Counted from the first letter of the stretch, positions 1 through 10,101 are shown. The stretch: 64,000 nt of DNA from Larkinella arboricola (GCF_003259745.1 NZ_QLMC01000005.1:496001-560000); one strand, 5' to 3'. Notes: generated by a model not told the origin, from the sequence alone. Numbers and translations are program-made.

Positions 1-352
1 TTTTCAGGCTATCATAGAGGTTTTGCTGACTTAAGCTGATGCGGCTCAGGTTGCGGTAATTTTTCACCACTACCGTCAGCGCAACAACCGCCAGACCAAT
101 GTAGATCACCGACGGGATGTATAGATACCAGCGTTCATAATCGAAAGCATTGCCGATGATAGCCGCCGAGAAAAAAACGATAACAGCCGTCATTACAACA
201 CCGGCCACTTGCAGATGACGCGCCATTTTAGCTAGCGTTCCTTTCGACCGGTCTTTGATCATCAGAATAATCATCCGCTCGGTCAGTTGCTGATGCGCCA
301 GGAGTTTTTCGTCGTAAGCCTTCCAGGTTATTTTTAAGTCGTCGAGGGTCAT
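1..352 (-). CDS. Membrane protein downstream of ECF sigma factor (partial, 3' end off window)
   Basis: An open frame runs from an ATG at 352 to the window edge, about 117 codons with no stop. It reads MTLDDLKITWKAYDEKLL at the N-terminus, then a basic, hydrophilic stretch, and then two hydrophobic segments (about residues 48-67 and 76-95) that look like transmembrane helices. It starts 8 nt after the stop of the sigma factor gene, so the two are almost certainly co-transcribed. A small membrane protein directly after an ECF sigma gene is a common arrangement in Bacteroidota, and such proteins may act as anti-sigma factors. I see no recognisable zinc-finger or FecR domain, so that role is inference from position only. 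Confidence 0.7.
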   Translation of the reverse strand, partial: MTLDDLKITWKAYDEKLLAHQQLTERMIILMIKDRSKGTLAKMARHLQVAGVVMTAVIVFFSAAIIGNAFDYERWYLYIPSVIYIGLAVVALTVVVKNYRNLSRISLSQQNLYDSLK

Positions 353-360
353 GGTATTGG

Positions 361-861
361 TTAGTAACGGGTTGTCGATTTAAGAAGTCTCTCCAGTTTC
401 GCTTTGATCCGGTTCAGTTTGACACCGACATTGGTTTTGGTAATACCGATAATGGTCGCAATCTCGTCGTAACTTCGGTCGTCGAGGTAAAGCGTGATGA
501 CGGCTTTTTCGATGGGGGAGAGTTGTTCGATGGCTCCGTAAAGCGCTCTCACCTCCTCGTCGGTTGTATCCTCCCGTAAATCCGGAATCTGGAGTTCGTT
601 TTCCGAAAAAGGTACGCCCTGTACCTTGACGGCTTTTCGGCGGAAATTCGAGATGGCGGTGTTCAGCGCAATCCGGTACATCCAGGTCGTTACACTCGAT
701 TCGTTTTTGAACCCCGGATAAGCCCGCCAGAGTTGCAGGACAATCTCCTGAAAAAGGTCTTCCCGGTCGGCGGGTTCCTTACAATACAGCGAACAGACCT
801 TGTAAAGGATGCCGGGATGACGGTTCAGTAAGCTGACAAATTCCTTTTCCATAGCGATCAT
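361..861 (-). CDS. ECF-type RNA polymerase sigma factor
   Basis: This 166-residue protein has the two-domain layout of extracytoplasmic-function sigma factors. Region 2 lies at about residues 20-80, with DLFQEIVLQLWRAYP for core binding and TWMYRIALNTAISNFRRK for -10 melting. Region 4 lies at about residues 110-160, with LSPIEKAVITLYLDDRSYDEIATI and a helix-turn-helix ending in KAKLERLL. Length is typical of the family. Translation could start at the first ATG (861) or at the fourth residue (852, MEKEF), which fits family N-termini better. It is followed after 8 nt by a membrane protein gene that may control it. Target promoters cannot be read from the sequence. Confidence 0.92.
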   Translation of the reverse strand: MIAMEKEFVSLLNRHPGILYKVCSLYCKEPADREDLFQEIVLQLWRAYPGFKNESSVTTWMYRIALNTAISNFRRKAVKVQGVPFSENELQIPDLREDTTDEEVRALYGAIEQLSPIEKAVITLYLDDRSYDEIATIIGITKTNVGVKLNRIKAKLERLLKSTTRY

Positions 862-990
862 CTGGGCGGGCTTTCAGGGTATTAGTCGCCGGAGTGGCGG
901 AATTATTACAACGGTATCGAAAAAAGAAAGAGAAAAGGGCAAACCGGTTGCTGAAAAACCAAAAGCCGTAGCCTGCGTTTACTCAACAGC

Positions 991-1035
991 AAGCCCGAAA
1001 GGCTTAACGCTGGATAACCCCGGATGCAATCCGGG
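991..1035. repeat. Tandem small hairpins, REP-like
   Basis: Two adjacent perfect hairpins lie between the sigma factor and the DUF4385 gene: AAGCC-CGAAA-GGCTT (991-1005) and CCCGGAT-GCA-ATCCGGG (1019-1035). The second resembles repetitive extragenic palindromes. There is no T-run, so a terminator is unlikely. They could also belong to the 5' leader of the gene starting at 1066. Confidence 0.4.
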
Positions 1036-1065
1036 TGGCAGACCGTCTAACGACCCGTACCGCTC

Positions 1066-1566
1066 ATGAAAACCGAAGACCGGAAATTTAACTATCATCT
1101 GGATTACCGAGAACTGAATCTGCGTGAACAGCCGGAATTATACCGCGTCGGAAAAGGTGAGCAGGGCGTGTTGCTCGTGCAGCCGTACAAATCCGAAATC
1201 CTGCCGCACTGGCGGTTCAAAACGCCGGAGATTGCGCGGGAGTCGTCGGAAAAGATTTACGAGTTGTTTCTGGACTATAAAAAGAAAGAGGACTTTATCG
1301 GGATGGACATGGCCCGGAAGTTTCTGCAAATGGGCGTAACGCGCTCCCGACGGTATGCCAATCACCGGACGGGGCAGAAGTACGACGGTCCCGTTCCGGA
1401 CGACAAAAAAGGCCGCAGCGGAAGCCACGGCCGTGATCAGTTACCGCTCGATGTTGATCCGGTCAAAGCCGAAAGTGCCGCCATCTTCCGCGAAAAATAC
1501 CTCCAGGCCCGCGAAGACCCGGAGTACAAGCAGCTACGAAAAGAGTGGCAGGAAAAATATGGATGA
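1066..1566 (+). CDS. DUF4385 family protein
   Basis: This 166-residue soluble protein matches the DUF4385 family as I remember it: an N-terminal FNYHLDYRELNLREQPELYRVGKGEQGVLLV segment type, a central LPHWRFKTPEIA and KFLQMGVTRSRRYANH motif, and a charged C-terminus. It has no signal peptide or membrane segment. The function of the family is unknown; homologues occur in bacteria and in some large phages. It stands alone, and its stop codon forms part of a long inverted repeat shared with the convergent maeB gene. Confidence 0.8.
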   Translation: MKTEDRKFNYHLDYRELNLREQPELYRVGKGEQGVLLVQPYKSEILPHWRFKTPEIARESSEKIYELFLDYKKKEDFIGMDMARKFLQMGVTRSRRYANHRTGQKYDGPVPDDKKGRSGSHGRDQLPLDVDPVKAESAAIFREKYLQAREDPEYKQLRKEWQEKYG

Positions 1567-1644
1567 GTGAAGAATTAAGAGTGATGAGTTAAAAGTTAAT
1601 AAGTGCGTCAGCCAACTCTTAACTCATCACTCTTAATTCTTCAC

Positions 1645-1648
<4 letters not shown>
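1563..1648. terminator. 30-bp perfect inverted repeat between convergent genes
   Basis: Bases 1563-1592 are the exact reverse complement of 1619-1648 (30 of 30), around a 26-nt loop. The arm is an A/G/T-rich low-complexity string. The stop codon of the DUF4385 gene (1564-1566) lies in the left arm and that of maeB (1645-1647) in the right arm. The hairpin could end transcription from both sides, although neither arm is followed by a classical T-run. The right arm and its flank share an 18-nt string with the fba 3' end at 41533-41550. Confidence 0.75.
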
Positions 1649-3912
<2,264 letters not shown>

Positions 3913-4126
3913 AATATGTTATAGGGATGGTCAAACAGCGCTAAAATGTAAGTTTTCCGAACGGTTGTCGGTTCGGATGGGTTTGTTGGTACTCGGGTCG
4001 CTAAGGTAAGGAAAAAGTGGGCGATTATGATTTCTTAAAACTAAGATGACCCGCTGGGTATAGCGGGTCATCGGGAAATAGAGATCAGCAGGTGTATAAA
4101 GTCTGTCAAATAGGCCGTGGTTTAAT

Positions 4127-4369
4127 TTAAAAAGATGCTTTAGCGGGTTTAGGTAGAGTTGAGGTATTTTTAGCGACCGACTGGTCATTCAATTTCCCGG
4201 TGTCTTTAAGGATCATCTGAACAGGAATGCCTTTGGGTAAAATCTGTTCGTACTGAAATTTCCAGAAAGCCATACCGGCTATCAGGGCGGAAAGCATTGT
4301 CAACTGGATAACCTGCCAGCGTGATAAATGCAATTTCGGCCATTCACGGTTTTGGGTTAAATGATTCAT
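4127..4369 (-). CDS. Small single-pass membrane protein, unknown
   Basis: This 80-residue ORF has a hydrophilic N-terminus (MNHLTQNREWPKLHLSRW), one clear hydrophobic helix (about residues 20-38, VIQLTMLSALIAGMAFWKF) and a polar tail rich in Lys, Thr and Pro. I recognise no family. The single well-formed membrane segment and the absence of a competing gene support it as real. It lies between the maeB promoter region and the MFS gene terminator. The overlapping 85-residue ORF at 3931-4188 lacks such features and is taken as a shadow. Confidence 0.5.
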   Translation of the reverse strand: MNHLTQNREWPKLHLSRWQVIQLTMLSALIAGMAFWKFQYEQILPKGIPVQMILKDTGKLNDQSVAKNTSTLPKPAKASF

Positions 4370-4502
4370 TGATCGTACTTTATGGCTAGAGTTGTTAATT
4401 AAAAACGACTTCCCGAACTAGCTCATCAGTGTGTTGTTGAGTTATATGATCAAATATACTAAAAATATGATATAATGCTACTAAATCTGAAAAAAATTAA
4501 AA

Positions 4503-4528
4503 AGGCGGACCGATTTTTCGGTCCGCCT
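4503..4528 (-). terminator. Intrinsic terminator of the MFS gene
   Basis: An 11-bp stem, AGGCGGACCGA / TCGGTCCGCCT, has a 4-nt loop. On the minus strand it is followed by TTTTTAATTTTT. It lies about 28 nt past the stop of the MFS transporter gene. Confidence 0.85.
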
Positions 4529-4556
4529 GCTTTTTCAAAAGATATGGCTACGTTTT

Positions 4557-5822
4557 TTAGAGCTGAGGTTGCTGATTGGCTAACTGGTCGTCACCCGGTC
4601 CCCGTTTGCGGTTGCGCATCCAGAACCACAGTACCGTGAAAGCCACGATCAGGATGATTGGAAACGTGGTCATTTTGGCAAGGGTAGCTTGCCCGGCAGC
4701 CAGTTCAAGCGCATCGCCCGACAGGCCGGTAGCGGTTTTTTCGGCCCGTTCGCTATCGATCCAACCTCCGATAAACGGTTGGAAGATTGACGTTGAGAAC
4801 ATCCCGACGCCCCCGATGATCGACATACCCAGCGCCCCGCTCAACGGAATGCGCTCGGCCACGAAACCAACCATCGTTGGCCAGAAATAACAAACGCCCA
4901 GCGCAAAAAAGACGGCGGCAACGTAGGCCATAGCGCCGGTTTGAGTGCTAAACAGATAAATACCGATGAGGGCAAATACGGCTCCACCCAGGAGTACACC
5001 CGTCTGGTCGAGCCGGTGAATCAGAGGGCCACCGAAATAACGGCCAATGGCCATCAGAAGCGTTGTGAGCGCCAGAATCAGCATCGGAGCGGCACCGCTT
5101 TTTGCCATGATCAGACCCACCCACTGTTGCGGGCCGAACTCGGAAATAGCCGTGAAGGCCATGCAGCAGAACATAAACAGGTAAAGCGGAGTCAGCATGG
5201 CCTTGAAGTTTTTCGACAGAGACGTAGCCCCTTCCACTTTAGAAGCCGGGAAGGTCTGACCGAAGAACAAAAACGCGTACACCACGGTCGGGATCATAAT
5301 CACCCAGATTTGGCTCTGCCACGACATACCGGCATCGGTCATGAATTTGGAAATCAGACTGCCGAGGAAAATGCCGCCCGGGAACCACATATGGAAGCGG
5401 TTGAGCATTTTGTTCATGGTGTTGCCGGAATACATATCGGCAATCAGGGGGTTACAGGCCGCTTCCGTACAGCCGTTTCCAATTCCGATGAATAGGGTCG
5501 AAATCAGCAGTGTTGTGTAGCCACCGGCGTAGATAGTCAGCAGAATTCCCAGCGTGTGGCAAAGAAAGGCTACCGACATGATAATCCGGGGACCCACCGA
5601 GTGGTATACAAGGCCACCGACGATCATGGAAATGGGGAAACCTAAAAACCACATGGAGTTAATAAAGCCTAACTGCTCAGCAGTCAGCCCAAATTCGTTG
5701 CCCAGTTGGGGCAGAATACCGGCTCTGATACTAAAGGAGAAAGCCGTGGTGATAAGGGCAAAGCAACTGGCATTAAAAAGGCGGCTTTGATTGACGGACG
5801 TCGTCGCCATAACGGTCTGCAT
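4557..5822 (-). CDS. MFS transporter, sugar-type
   Basis: This 421-residue protein has about 12 hydrophobic segments typical of the major facilitator superfamily. The first half carries a GLTAEQLGFINSMWFLGFP helix and the motif GIGNGCTEAACNPLIAD; a central cytoplasmic loop lies near residues 195-210. It probably carries a sugar or sugar derivative by proton symport. It is divergent from two Gfo/Idh/MocA oxidoreductases and a sugar isomerase, which suggests it imports their substrate; the substrate itself is not known. The start may be at 5822 or at the fifth residue (5810). Its terminator is at 4503-4528. Confidence 0.88.
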   Translation of the reverse strand: MQTVMATTSVNQSRLFNASCFALITTAFSFSIRAGILPQLGNEFGLTAEQLGFINSMWFLGFPISMIVGGLVYHSVGPRIIMSVAFLCHTLGILLTIYAGGYTTLLISTLFIGIGNGCTEAACNPLIADMYSGNTMNKMLNRFHMWFPGGIFLGSLISKFMTDAGMSWQSQIWVIMIPTVVYAFLFFGQTFPASKVEGATSLSKNFKAMLTPLYLFMFCCMAFTAISEFGPQQWVGLIMAKSGAAPMLILALTTLLMAIGRYFGGPLIHRLDQTGVLLGGAVFALIGIYLFSTQTGAMAYVAAVFFALGVCYFWPTMVGFVAERIPLSGALGMSIIGGVGMFSTSIFQPFIGGWIDSERAEKTATGLSGDALELAAGQATLAKMTTFPIILIVAFTVLWFWMRNRKRGPGDDQLANQQPQL

Positions 5823-5882
5823 AAAGGTGATGTAGGGGGTTTAGTTGGAAAATTTTAGGTCGATACTAATGTTTTATTGAAT

Positions 5883-5901
5883 GGAAATATACAAAATTTC
5901 C
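5883..5901. promoter_or_regulatory. Candidate operator in the divergent MFS / oxidoreductase promoter region
   Basis: GGAAAT-7 nt-ATTTCC is an interrupted palindrome in the 251-bp region between the divergent MFS and Gfo/Idh/MocA genes. A related GGAAAATTTT string lies at 5847-5856. No regulator gene is adjacent, so an operator role is only a suggestion. Confidence 0.3.
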
Positions 5902-6073
5902 GAAAAATAAGTGAATCTGCTAATTTCCCCGCCAAATTCTTCTGATTTTAAATTTTCAACTTTTTGATGGGGAAGTAGTAGGATCTGATTTTCTAAAGCT
6001 TCACCTTTCAAAACACGAAATCTTCGATCAGAAAGTCTAACGATACTAACCAAACTTCAGTTTATTCTACATT

Positions 6074-7231
6074 ATGGCGCACAGAAAAATGCGGATGGGC
6101 ATGATTGGCGGAAGCCTTGAAGCTTTCATTGGGGCCGTCCATCGCCGGGCAGCCGTCTTCGACGGAGAAATCGAACTGGTCTGCGGAGCGTTTAGTTCCA
6201 ATCCGGAAAAATCGAAAGCAACCGGTCATGCCCTGTATCTGCCCGAAGAGCGGGTGTACGGGAGCTATGAAGAAATGATCCTGAAAGAAAAAGAATTGCC
6301 GGAAGGCGAGCGGATGGATTTTGTGTCGATTGTGACGCCAAACCACGTCCACTTTCCTCCGGCTAAACTGGCCCTCGAAAACGGTTTCCATGTGGTTTGC
6401 GACAAACCCATGACGCTGAATCTGGAAGAGGCCAGGGAACTGGCCCGCATTGTGAAGGAAACCGGCAAACTGTTCTGCCTGACCCACAATTATACAGGGT
6501 ATCCGATGGTGAAAGAAGCCCGCGAGATGGTTCGTAGCGGCAAACTGGGCAAACTCCGCAAGGTGGTGGTCGAATACCCACAGGGCTGGCTGTCGACGCT
6601 GGAGGAAGCCACCGATTACAAACAGGCCATCTGGCGGACCGACCCGGAAAAATCGGGCGCGGCTGGCTGCATGGGCGACATTGGAACCCACGCTGAAAAC
6701 CTGGCCGAATACATCACCGGCCTGAAAATTACCGAACTCTGCGCGGATCTGAGCATCTTTGTCGAAGGCCGGAAGCTGGACGACGACGGCAACGTTCTGC
6801 TGCACCTGGAAGACGGGGTGAAAGGCGTTCTGCATGCGAGCCAGATCGCCAACGGCGAAGAAAACAGCCTGAACATCCGGATTTACGGTGAACTGGGCGG
6901 GCTGGAATGGCATCAGATGGAGCCTAATACGCTGATTTACAAAACACAGGAAGGTAAGCGGATTTTCCGTCCGGGTGTGGGCGAACTGTCGGCGGCTGCC
7001 AAAGCGCACATTCGGGTTCCGTCGGGTCACCCGGAAGGGTTCTTTGAAGCGTTTGCCAATCTGTACCGCAACTTTGCCATCACCCTGCGGAGCAAGATGG
7101 AAGGCAAGGAACCCGATCCAATCTACGCCGATTTTCCGTCGGCCGAAGACGGTGTGCGCGGGCTGGCTTTCATCGAAACCGTTATCCAGTCGAACAAGTC
7201 CAGCGAGAAGTGGACGAAGTTTGTGGACTAG
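6074..7231 (+). CDS. Gfo/Idh/MocA family oxidoreductase (first copy)
   Basis: This 385-residue protein is of the NAD(P)-dependent Gfo/Idh/MocA family. The N-terminal Rossmann half shows a glycine motif in the variant form GMIGGSLEAFIG, then IVTPNHVHFPPAKLAL, and CDKPMT in place of the usual EKP motif. The C-terminal substrate half contains GDIGTHAENLAEYITG, including the usual Asp-x-x-x-His pair. Members oxidise or reduce hydroxyls of sugars, inositols or amino sugars. It begins an operon-like series with a second oxidoreductase and a sugar isomerase, so a 3-keto-sugar or inositol-type pathway is a reasonable inference. Confidence 0.92.
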   Translation: MAHRKMRMGMIGGSLEAFIGAVHRRAAVFDGEIELVCGAFSSNPEKSKATGHALYLPEERVYGSYEEMILKEKELPEGERMDFVSIVTPNHVHFPPAKLALENGFHVVCDKPMTLNLEEARELARIVKETGKLFCLTHNYTGYPMVKEAREMVRSGKLGKLRKVVVEYPQGWLSTLEEATDYKQAIWRTDPEKSGAAGCMGDIGTHAENLAEYITGLKITELCADLSIFVEGRKLDDDGNVLLHLEDGVKGVLHASQIANGEENSLNIRIYGELGGLEWHQMEPNTLIYKTQEGKRIFRPGVGELSAAAKAHIRVPSGHPEGFFEAFANLYRNFAITLRSKMEGKEPDPIYADFPSAEDGVRGLAFIETVIQSNKSSEKWTKFVD

Positions 7232-7250
7232 TGACTGAAAGTAAAATTTG

Positions 7251-7332
7251 TTACACAGAGGACATCAGGGATTATCAGGGTTGATCAGAGAAACTTTGAT
7301 AACTCTGATGTCCTCTGATAAACTCTGTGTAA
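7251..7332. repeat. Imperfect long inverted repeat between the two oxidoreductase genes
   Basis: CAGAGGACATCAG (7256-7268) pairs exactly with 7305-7317, and TTATCA (7272-7277) pairs with 7297-7302, giving a 13+6 bp stem. The outer string TTACACAGAG (7251-7260) also has an exact partner at 7323-7332, so two stem registers are possible. It fills most of the 146-bp spacer inside an operon. There is no T-run, so RNA processing or pausing is more likely than termination. Confidence 0.65.
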
Positions 7333-7377
7333 TAACTCCTTTTTAACCTCTTAAATACATTCTTTTAAATCTCACAA

Positions 7378-8523
7378 ATGGAAAAAATCAAAGTTGGTGT
7401 AGTTGGTACGGGCTTTATCGGTCCGGCTCACATTGAAGCCCTGCGTCGGCTTCCGAACGTCGAGGTAGCGGCTCTTTGTGAAGTCACGGCAGAACTGGCC
7501 AGACAGAAAGCGGATTCGCTCGGCATCGCCCGTTCCTACACCTTTGACGAATTGCTCAAACAGGACGACATCCAGTCCATTCACATCTGTACCCCCAACT
7601 TCCTGCACTATTCACAGTCGAAAGCCGCCCTAGAAGCCGGAAAGCACGTTATTTGCGAAAAACCGCTGGCCAAAGACCTGAAAGAAGCCGAAGAACTGGT
7701 ACAACTGGCCGCCCAAACCGGTCTGGTCAATGCCGTTCACTTCAACTTACGGTATTACCCATTGGCCCGGCAGATGAAGGTGATGCGCGAAAAAGGCGAT
7801 CTGGGCGAGGTATATTCGATCATCGGTTCATACTTGCAGGACTGGCTGTTCTACGAAACCGACTACAACTGGCGGCTCGAACCCGATAAGTCGGGCGACT
7901 CGCGGGCCATTGCCGACATCGGTTCGCACCTGATGGACATTATCGAATACATTACCGGTTTGAAAACCGTAGCGGTACTGGCCGATTTCAATACCATTCA
8001 CAAAACCCGCAAAAAACCGCTGAAGCCGGTTGAAACGTACTCGGGCAAGATGCTGCAACCGGAAGATTACGCCGATGTACCCATCAACACCGAAGACCAC
8101 GCCAACGTGCTGCTGCGGTTTGATAACGGCAACAAGGGCGTTATTACGGTATCGCAGGTTTCGGCGGGCCGGAAAAACCAGATGAAGCTGGAGATTGCCG
8201 GATCGAAGAAAACCTTCGCCTGGAACTCGGAAGCCCCGAACGAGATGTGGATTGGAAACCGCGACGGCTACAACGAAAACCTGATGCGCGACCCATCGCT
8301 GATGTATGCCGAAGCGCAGTCGGTCATTTCGTTCCCGGGTGGTCACAACGAAGGGTTCCCCGACACCTCCAAGCAGATGTTCAAGGAAGTATACGCGGCT
8401 ATTGCGGCCGGTAAACAACCCGAAAACCCCACATTCCCGACCTTCGCCGACGGCTACCGTGAGCTGTTGATCTGCGAGAAGATTCTGGAATCCAACCGCA
8501 AGCAGGCGTGGGTTGAAGTGTAA
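7378..8523 (+). CDS. Gfo/Idh/MocA family oxidoreductase (second copy)
   Basis: This 381-residue family member has canonical motifs: GVVGTGFIGPAHIEAL (nucleotide binding, residues 6-21), HICTPNFLHY, the CEKPLAKD catalytic Lys motif near residue 95, and DIGSHLMDIIEYITG in the substrate domain. It is clearly diverged from the first copy, so the two probably act at different steps or on different epimers. It is followed by the four-helix-bundle gene and then the sugar isomerase on the same strand. Its TAA stop overlaps the outer end of the left inverted repeat at 8522. Confidence 0.94.
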   Translation: MEKIKVGVVGTGFIGPAHIEALRRLPNVEVAALCEVTAELARQKADSLGIARSYTFDELLKQDDIQSIHICTPNFLHYSQSKAALEAGKHVICEKPLAKDLKEAEELVQLAAQTGLVNAVHFNLRYYPLARQMKVMREKGDLGEVYSIIGSYLQDWLFYETDYNWRLEPDKSGDSRAIADIGSHLMDIIEYITGLKTVAVLADFNTIHKTRKKPLKPVETYSGKMLQPEDYADVPINTEDHANVLLRFDNGNKGVITVSQVSAGRKNQMKLEIAGSKKTFAWNSEAPNEMWIGNRDGYNENLMRDPSLMYAEAQSVISFPGGHNEGFPDTSKQMFKEVYAAIAAGKQPENPTFPTFADGYRELLICEKILESNRKQAWVEV

Positions 8524-8979
8524 TTTTGAATGAGTGAATGATAGAATGAGTGAATAAATGGATGGAGTTTCATCGGCTTCGAATAAAGAAGAATTTATTG
8601 AAGAATTTAAGCGAAGAACGAAGCAGTATGTCCTGAGGAGCATAAAGGTTTTCCAGGCATTGCCAAATACGAGTGAAGCACAGGTAATTGGCAAACAATT
8701 TTTACGTTCGGCTTCTTCGGCTGGAGCAAATTACCGGGCGGCTTGTCGTGCCCGGAGCAAAGCCGAGTTCTACGCTAAATTGAGTGTCACAATTGAAGAA
8801 GCTGATGAGTCGCTGTTCTGGATGGAGATTTTGTCCGAATCCGAAATCATACCGTATTCAAGGCTTGAAAGCTTAATGAACGAGGCTACAGAAATTGTGA
8901 AAGTCCTCTCTAAAGCCCGAAAAAACACCTGATGTTTGTTCACCTATTCTATCATTCACTCATTCACTCATTCAAAATT
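8522..8979. mobile_element. Putative element: four-helix-bundle gene enclosed by 34-bp inverted repeats
   Basis: The left arm, 8522-8555, and the reverse complement of the right arm, 8946-8979, agree at 30 of 34 positions; the outer 20 are identical. The arms are built of 8-bp units GAATGAGT (A) and GAATGATA (B), in order A-B-A on the left and A-A-B on the right. The gene at 8558-8932 lies exactly between them. In RNA this would form a long stem enclosing the whole ORF, the layout known for 23S rRNA intervening sequences that encode this protein family. I see no target-site duplication. Whether it is mobile is inference. Confidence 0.55.
8558..8932 (+). CDS. Four helix bundle protein (23S rRNA intervening-sequence protein family)
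   Basis: This 124-residue protein matches the family TIGR02436: an N-terminal FKRRTKQYVLRSIKVFQALP helix type, the signature QVIGKQFLRSASSAGANYR followed by ACRARSKAEFYAKL, and EEADESLFWMEIL near residue 85. Founding members are encoded in spacers inside 23S rRNA genes of Leptospira and Coxiella. Relatives (Avd) assist diversity-generating retroelements. In Bacteroidota single copies are scattered between ordinary genes; function is unknown. Here it interrupts a sugar operon, is visibly more AT-rich than both neighbours, and is bounded by inverted repeats. No reverse transcriptase is present in the window. Confidence 0.9.
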   Translation: MDGVSSASNKEEFIEEFKRRTKQYVLRSIKVFQALPNTSEAQVIGKQFLRSASSAGANYRAACRARSKAEFYAKLSVTIEEADESLFWMEILSESEIIPYSRLESLMNEATEIVKVLSKARKNT

Positions 8980-8990
8980 CTAAAATCACC

Positions 8991-10043
8991 ATGAAAACCA
9001 TCCAAGGACCCGCCATCTTTCTGGCGCAATTTCTGGGCGATACCGAACCCTTTAACTCGCTGGAATCCATCGCCAGGTATATGGCTGATCTGGGTTATAA
9101 AGGCATCCAGATCCCGACCTGGGACCCCCGCATGATCGACCTCAAGCAAGCCGCCGAAAGCACCGGCTACTGCGACGACCTGAAAGGCAAGCTGAAAGAC
9201 ATCGGCGTGGAAATCACCGAGCTTTCAACGCACTTACAGGGACAACTCGTGGCGGTTCACCCGGCTTACGGCGAAATGTTCAACGGGTTTGGTCCGGCGG
9301 AGCTGGCCAATAAGCCGAAAGAACAGCAGGAGTGGGCCACGCAGCAACTCCTGTGGGCCGCCAAAGCCAGCCAGAACCTCGGCCTGACGTCGCACGTGAC
9401 GTTCTCCGGCGCTCTGCTGTGGCCCTATGTCTACCCCTGGCCGCAACGTCCGGCCGGTCTGGTGACGACGGCGTTCCAGGAGCTGGCCAAACGCTGGACC
9501 CCCATCCTGAATGCTTTCGACGAAGCCGGTGTGGATGTGGGCTACGAACTGCACCCCGGCGAAGACCTGCACGACGGCGTTACGTTCGAAATGTTCCTCG
9601 ATTACGTCAACGGCCACCCGCGCGCCGGAATCAACTATGATCCGAGCCACTTCGTATTGCAGCAGCTGGACTACCTGCAATTCATCGACTTCTACCACGA
9701 CCGGATTTATGCCTTCCATGTCAAGGATGCGGAGTTTAATCCGACCGGCAAACAGGGCGTTTACGGTGGCTACCAGGGCTGGGTCGAACGTGCGGGACGG
9801 TTCCGTTCGCTGGGCGACGGTCAGGTCGATTTCGGCGGTATTTTCAGCAAACTGTCGCAGTATGACTACGATGGCTGGGCGGTGCTGGAGTGGGAGTGTG
9901 CCATCAAACACCCCGAGCAGGGCGCGGCCGAGGGCGCACCGTTTATCCAGGATCATATCATCCGGGTGACGGAACGGGCCTTCGACGATTTCGCCGGAAC
10001 CGGTGCCGACGAGGAGTTTAACAAGCGCGTACTGGGCTTGTAA
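8991..10043 (+). CDS. Sugar phosphate isomerase/epimerase, TIM-barrel
   Basis: This 350-residue protein belongs to the xylose-isomerase-like TIM-barrel family. Likely metal ligands and active-site residues are visible in GYELHPGED (about 182-190), NYDPSHF, FHVKDAEF and the C-terminal strand VLEWEC. It has no signal peptide, so it is cytoplasmic. Such enzymes interconvert keto and aldose sugars or dehydrate keto-inositols. It follows two Gfo/Idh/MocA oxidoreductases, so it probably acts on their oxidised product. It starts 12 nt after the end of the right inverted repeat of the four-helix-bundle element. Confidence 0.9.
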   Translation: MKTIQGPAIFLAQFLGDTEPFNSLESIARYMADLGYKGIQIPTWDPRMIDLKQAAESTGYCDDLKGKLKDIGVEITELSTHLQGQLVAVHPAYGEMFNGFGPAELANKPKEQQEWATQQLLWAAKASQNLGLTSHVTFSGALLWPYVYPWPQRPAGLVTTAFQELAKRWTPILNAFDEAGVDVGYELHPGEDLHDGVTFEMFLDYVNGHPRAGINYDPSHFVLQQLDYLQFIDFYHDRIYAFHVKDAEFNPTGKQGVYGGYQGWVERAGRFRSLGDGQVDFGGIFSKLSQYDYDGWAVLEWECAIKHPEQGAAEGAPFIQDHIIRVTERAFDDFAGTGADEEFNKRVLGL

Positions 10044-10054
10044 GAAAAGAGTGG

Positions 10055-10101
10055 GGGAGTTGTCGCCTGAATCCGGCAATCCGGGTTCTGCGGCAACTCC
10101 C
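10055..10101 (+). terminator. Terminator after the sugar operon
   Basis: GGGAGTTGTCG (10055-10065) pairs with CGGCAACTCCC (10091-10101) with one G-U wobble. A second hairpin, AATCCGG/CCGG, lies inside the loop. TCAAAATTTT follows. It lies 12 nt past the stop of the sugar isomerase gene. Confidence 0.65.

Noticed and set aside
3957-3976. CCGAAC-8 nt-GTTCGG palindrome upstream of maeB as an operator
   Set aside because: Six-base arms occur by chance at this frequency and nothing else supports it.
6062-7030. A 322-residue antisense open frame opposite the first Gfo/Idh/MocA gene
   Set aside because: The sense strand encodes a clear family protein with intact motifs; the antisense frame has no recognisable domain and is a by-product of GC-rich codon use.
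8558-8932. Possibility that the four-helix-bundle gene belongs to a diversity-generating retroelement
   Set aside because: No reverse transcriptase, template repeat or variable repeat is visible in the window.
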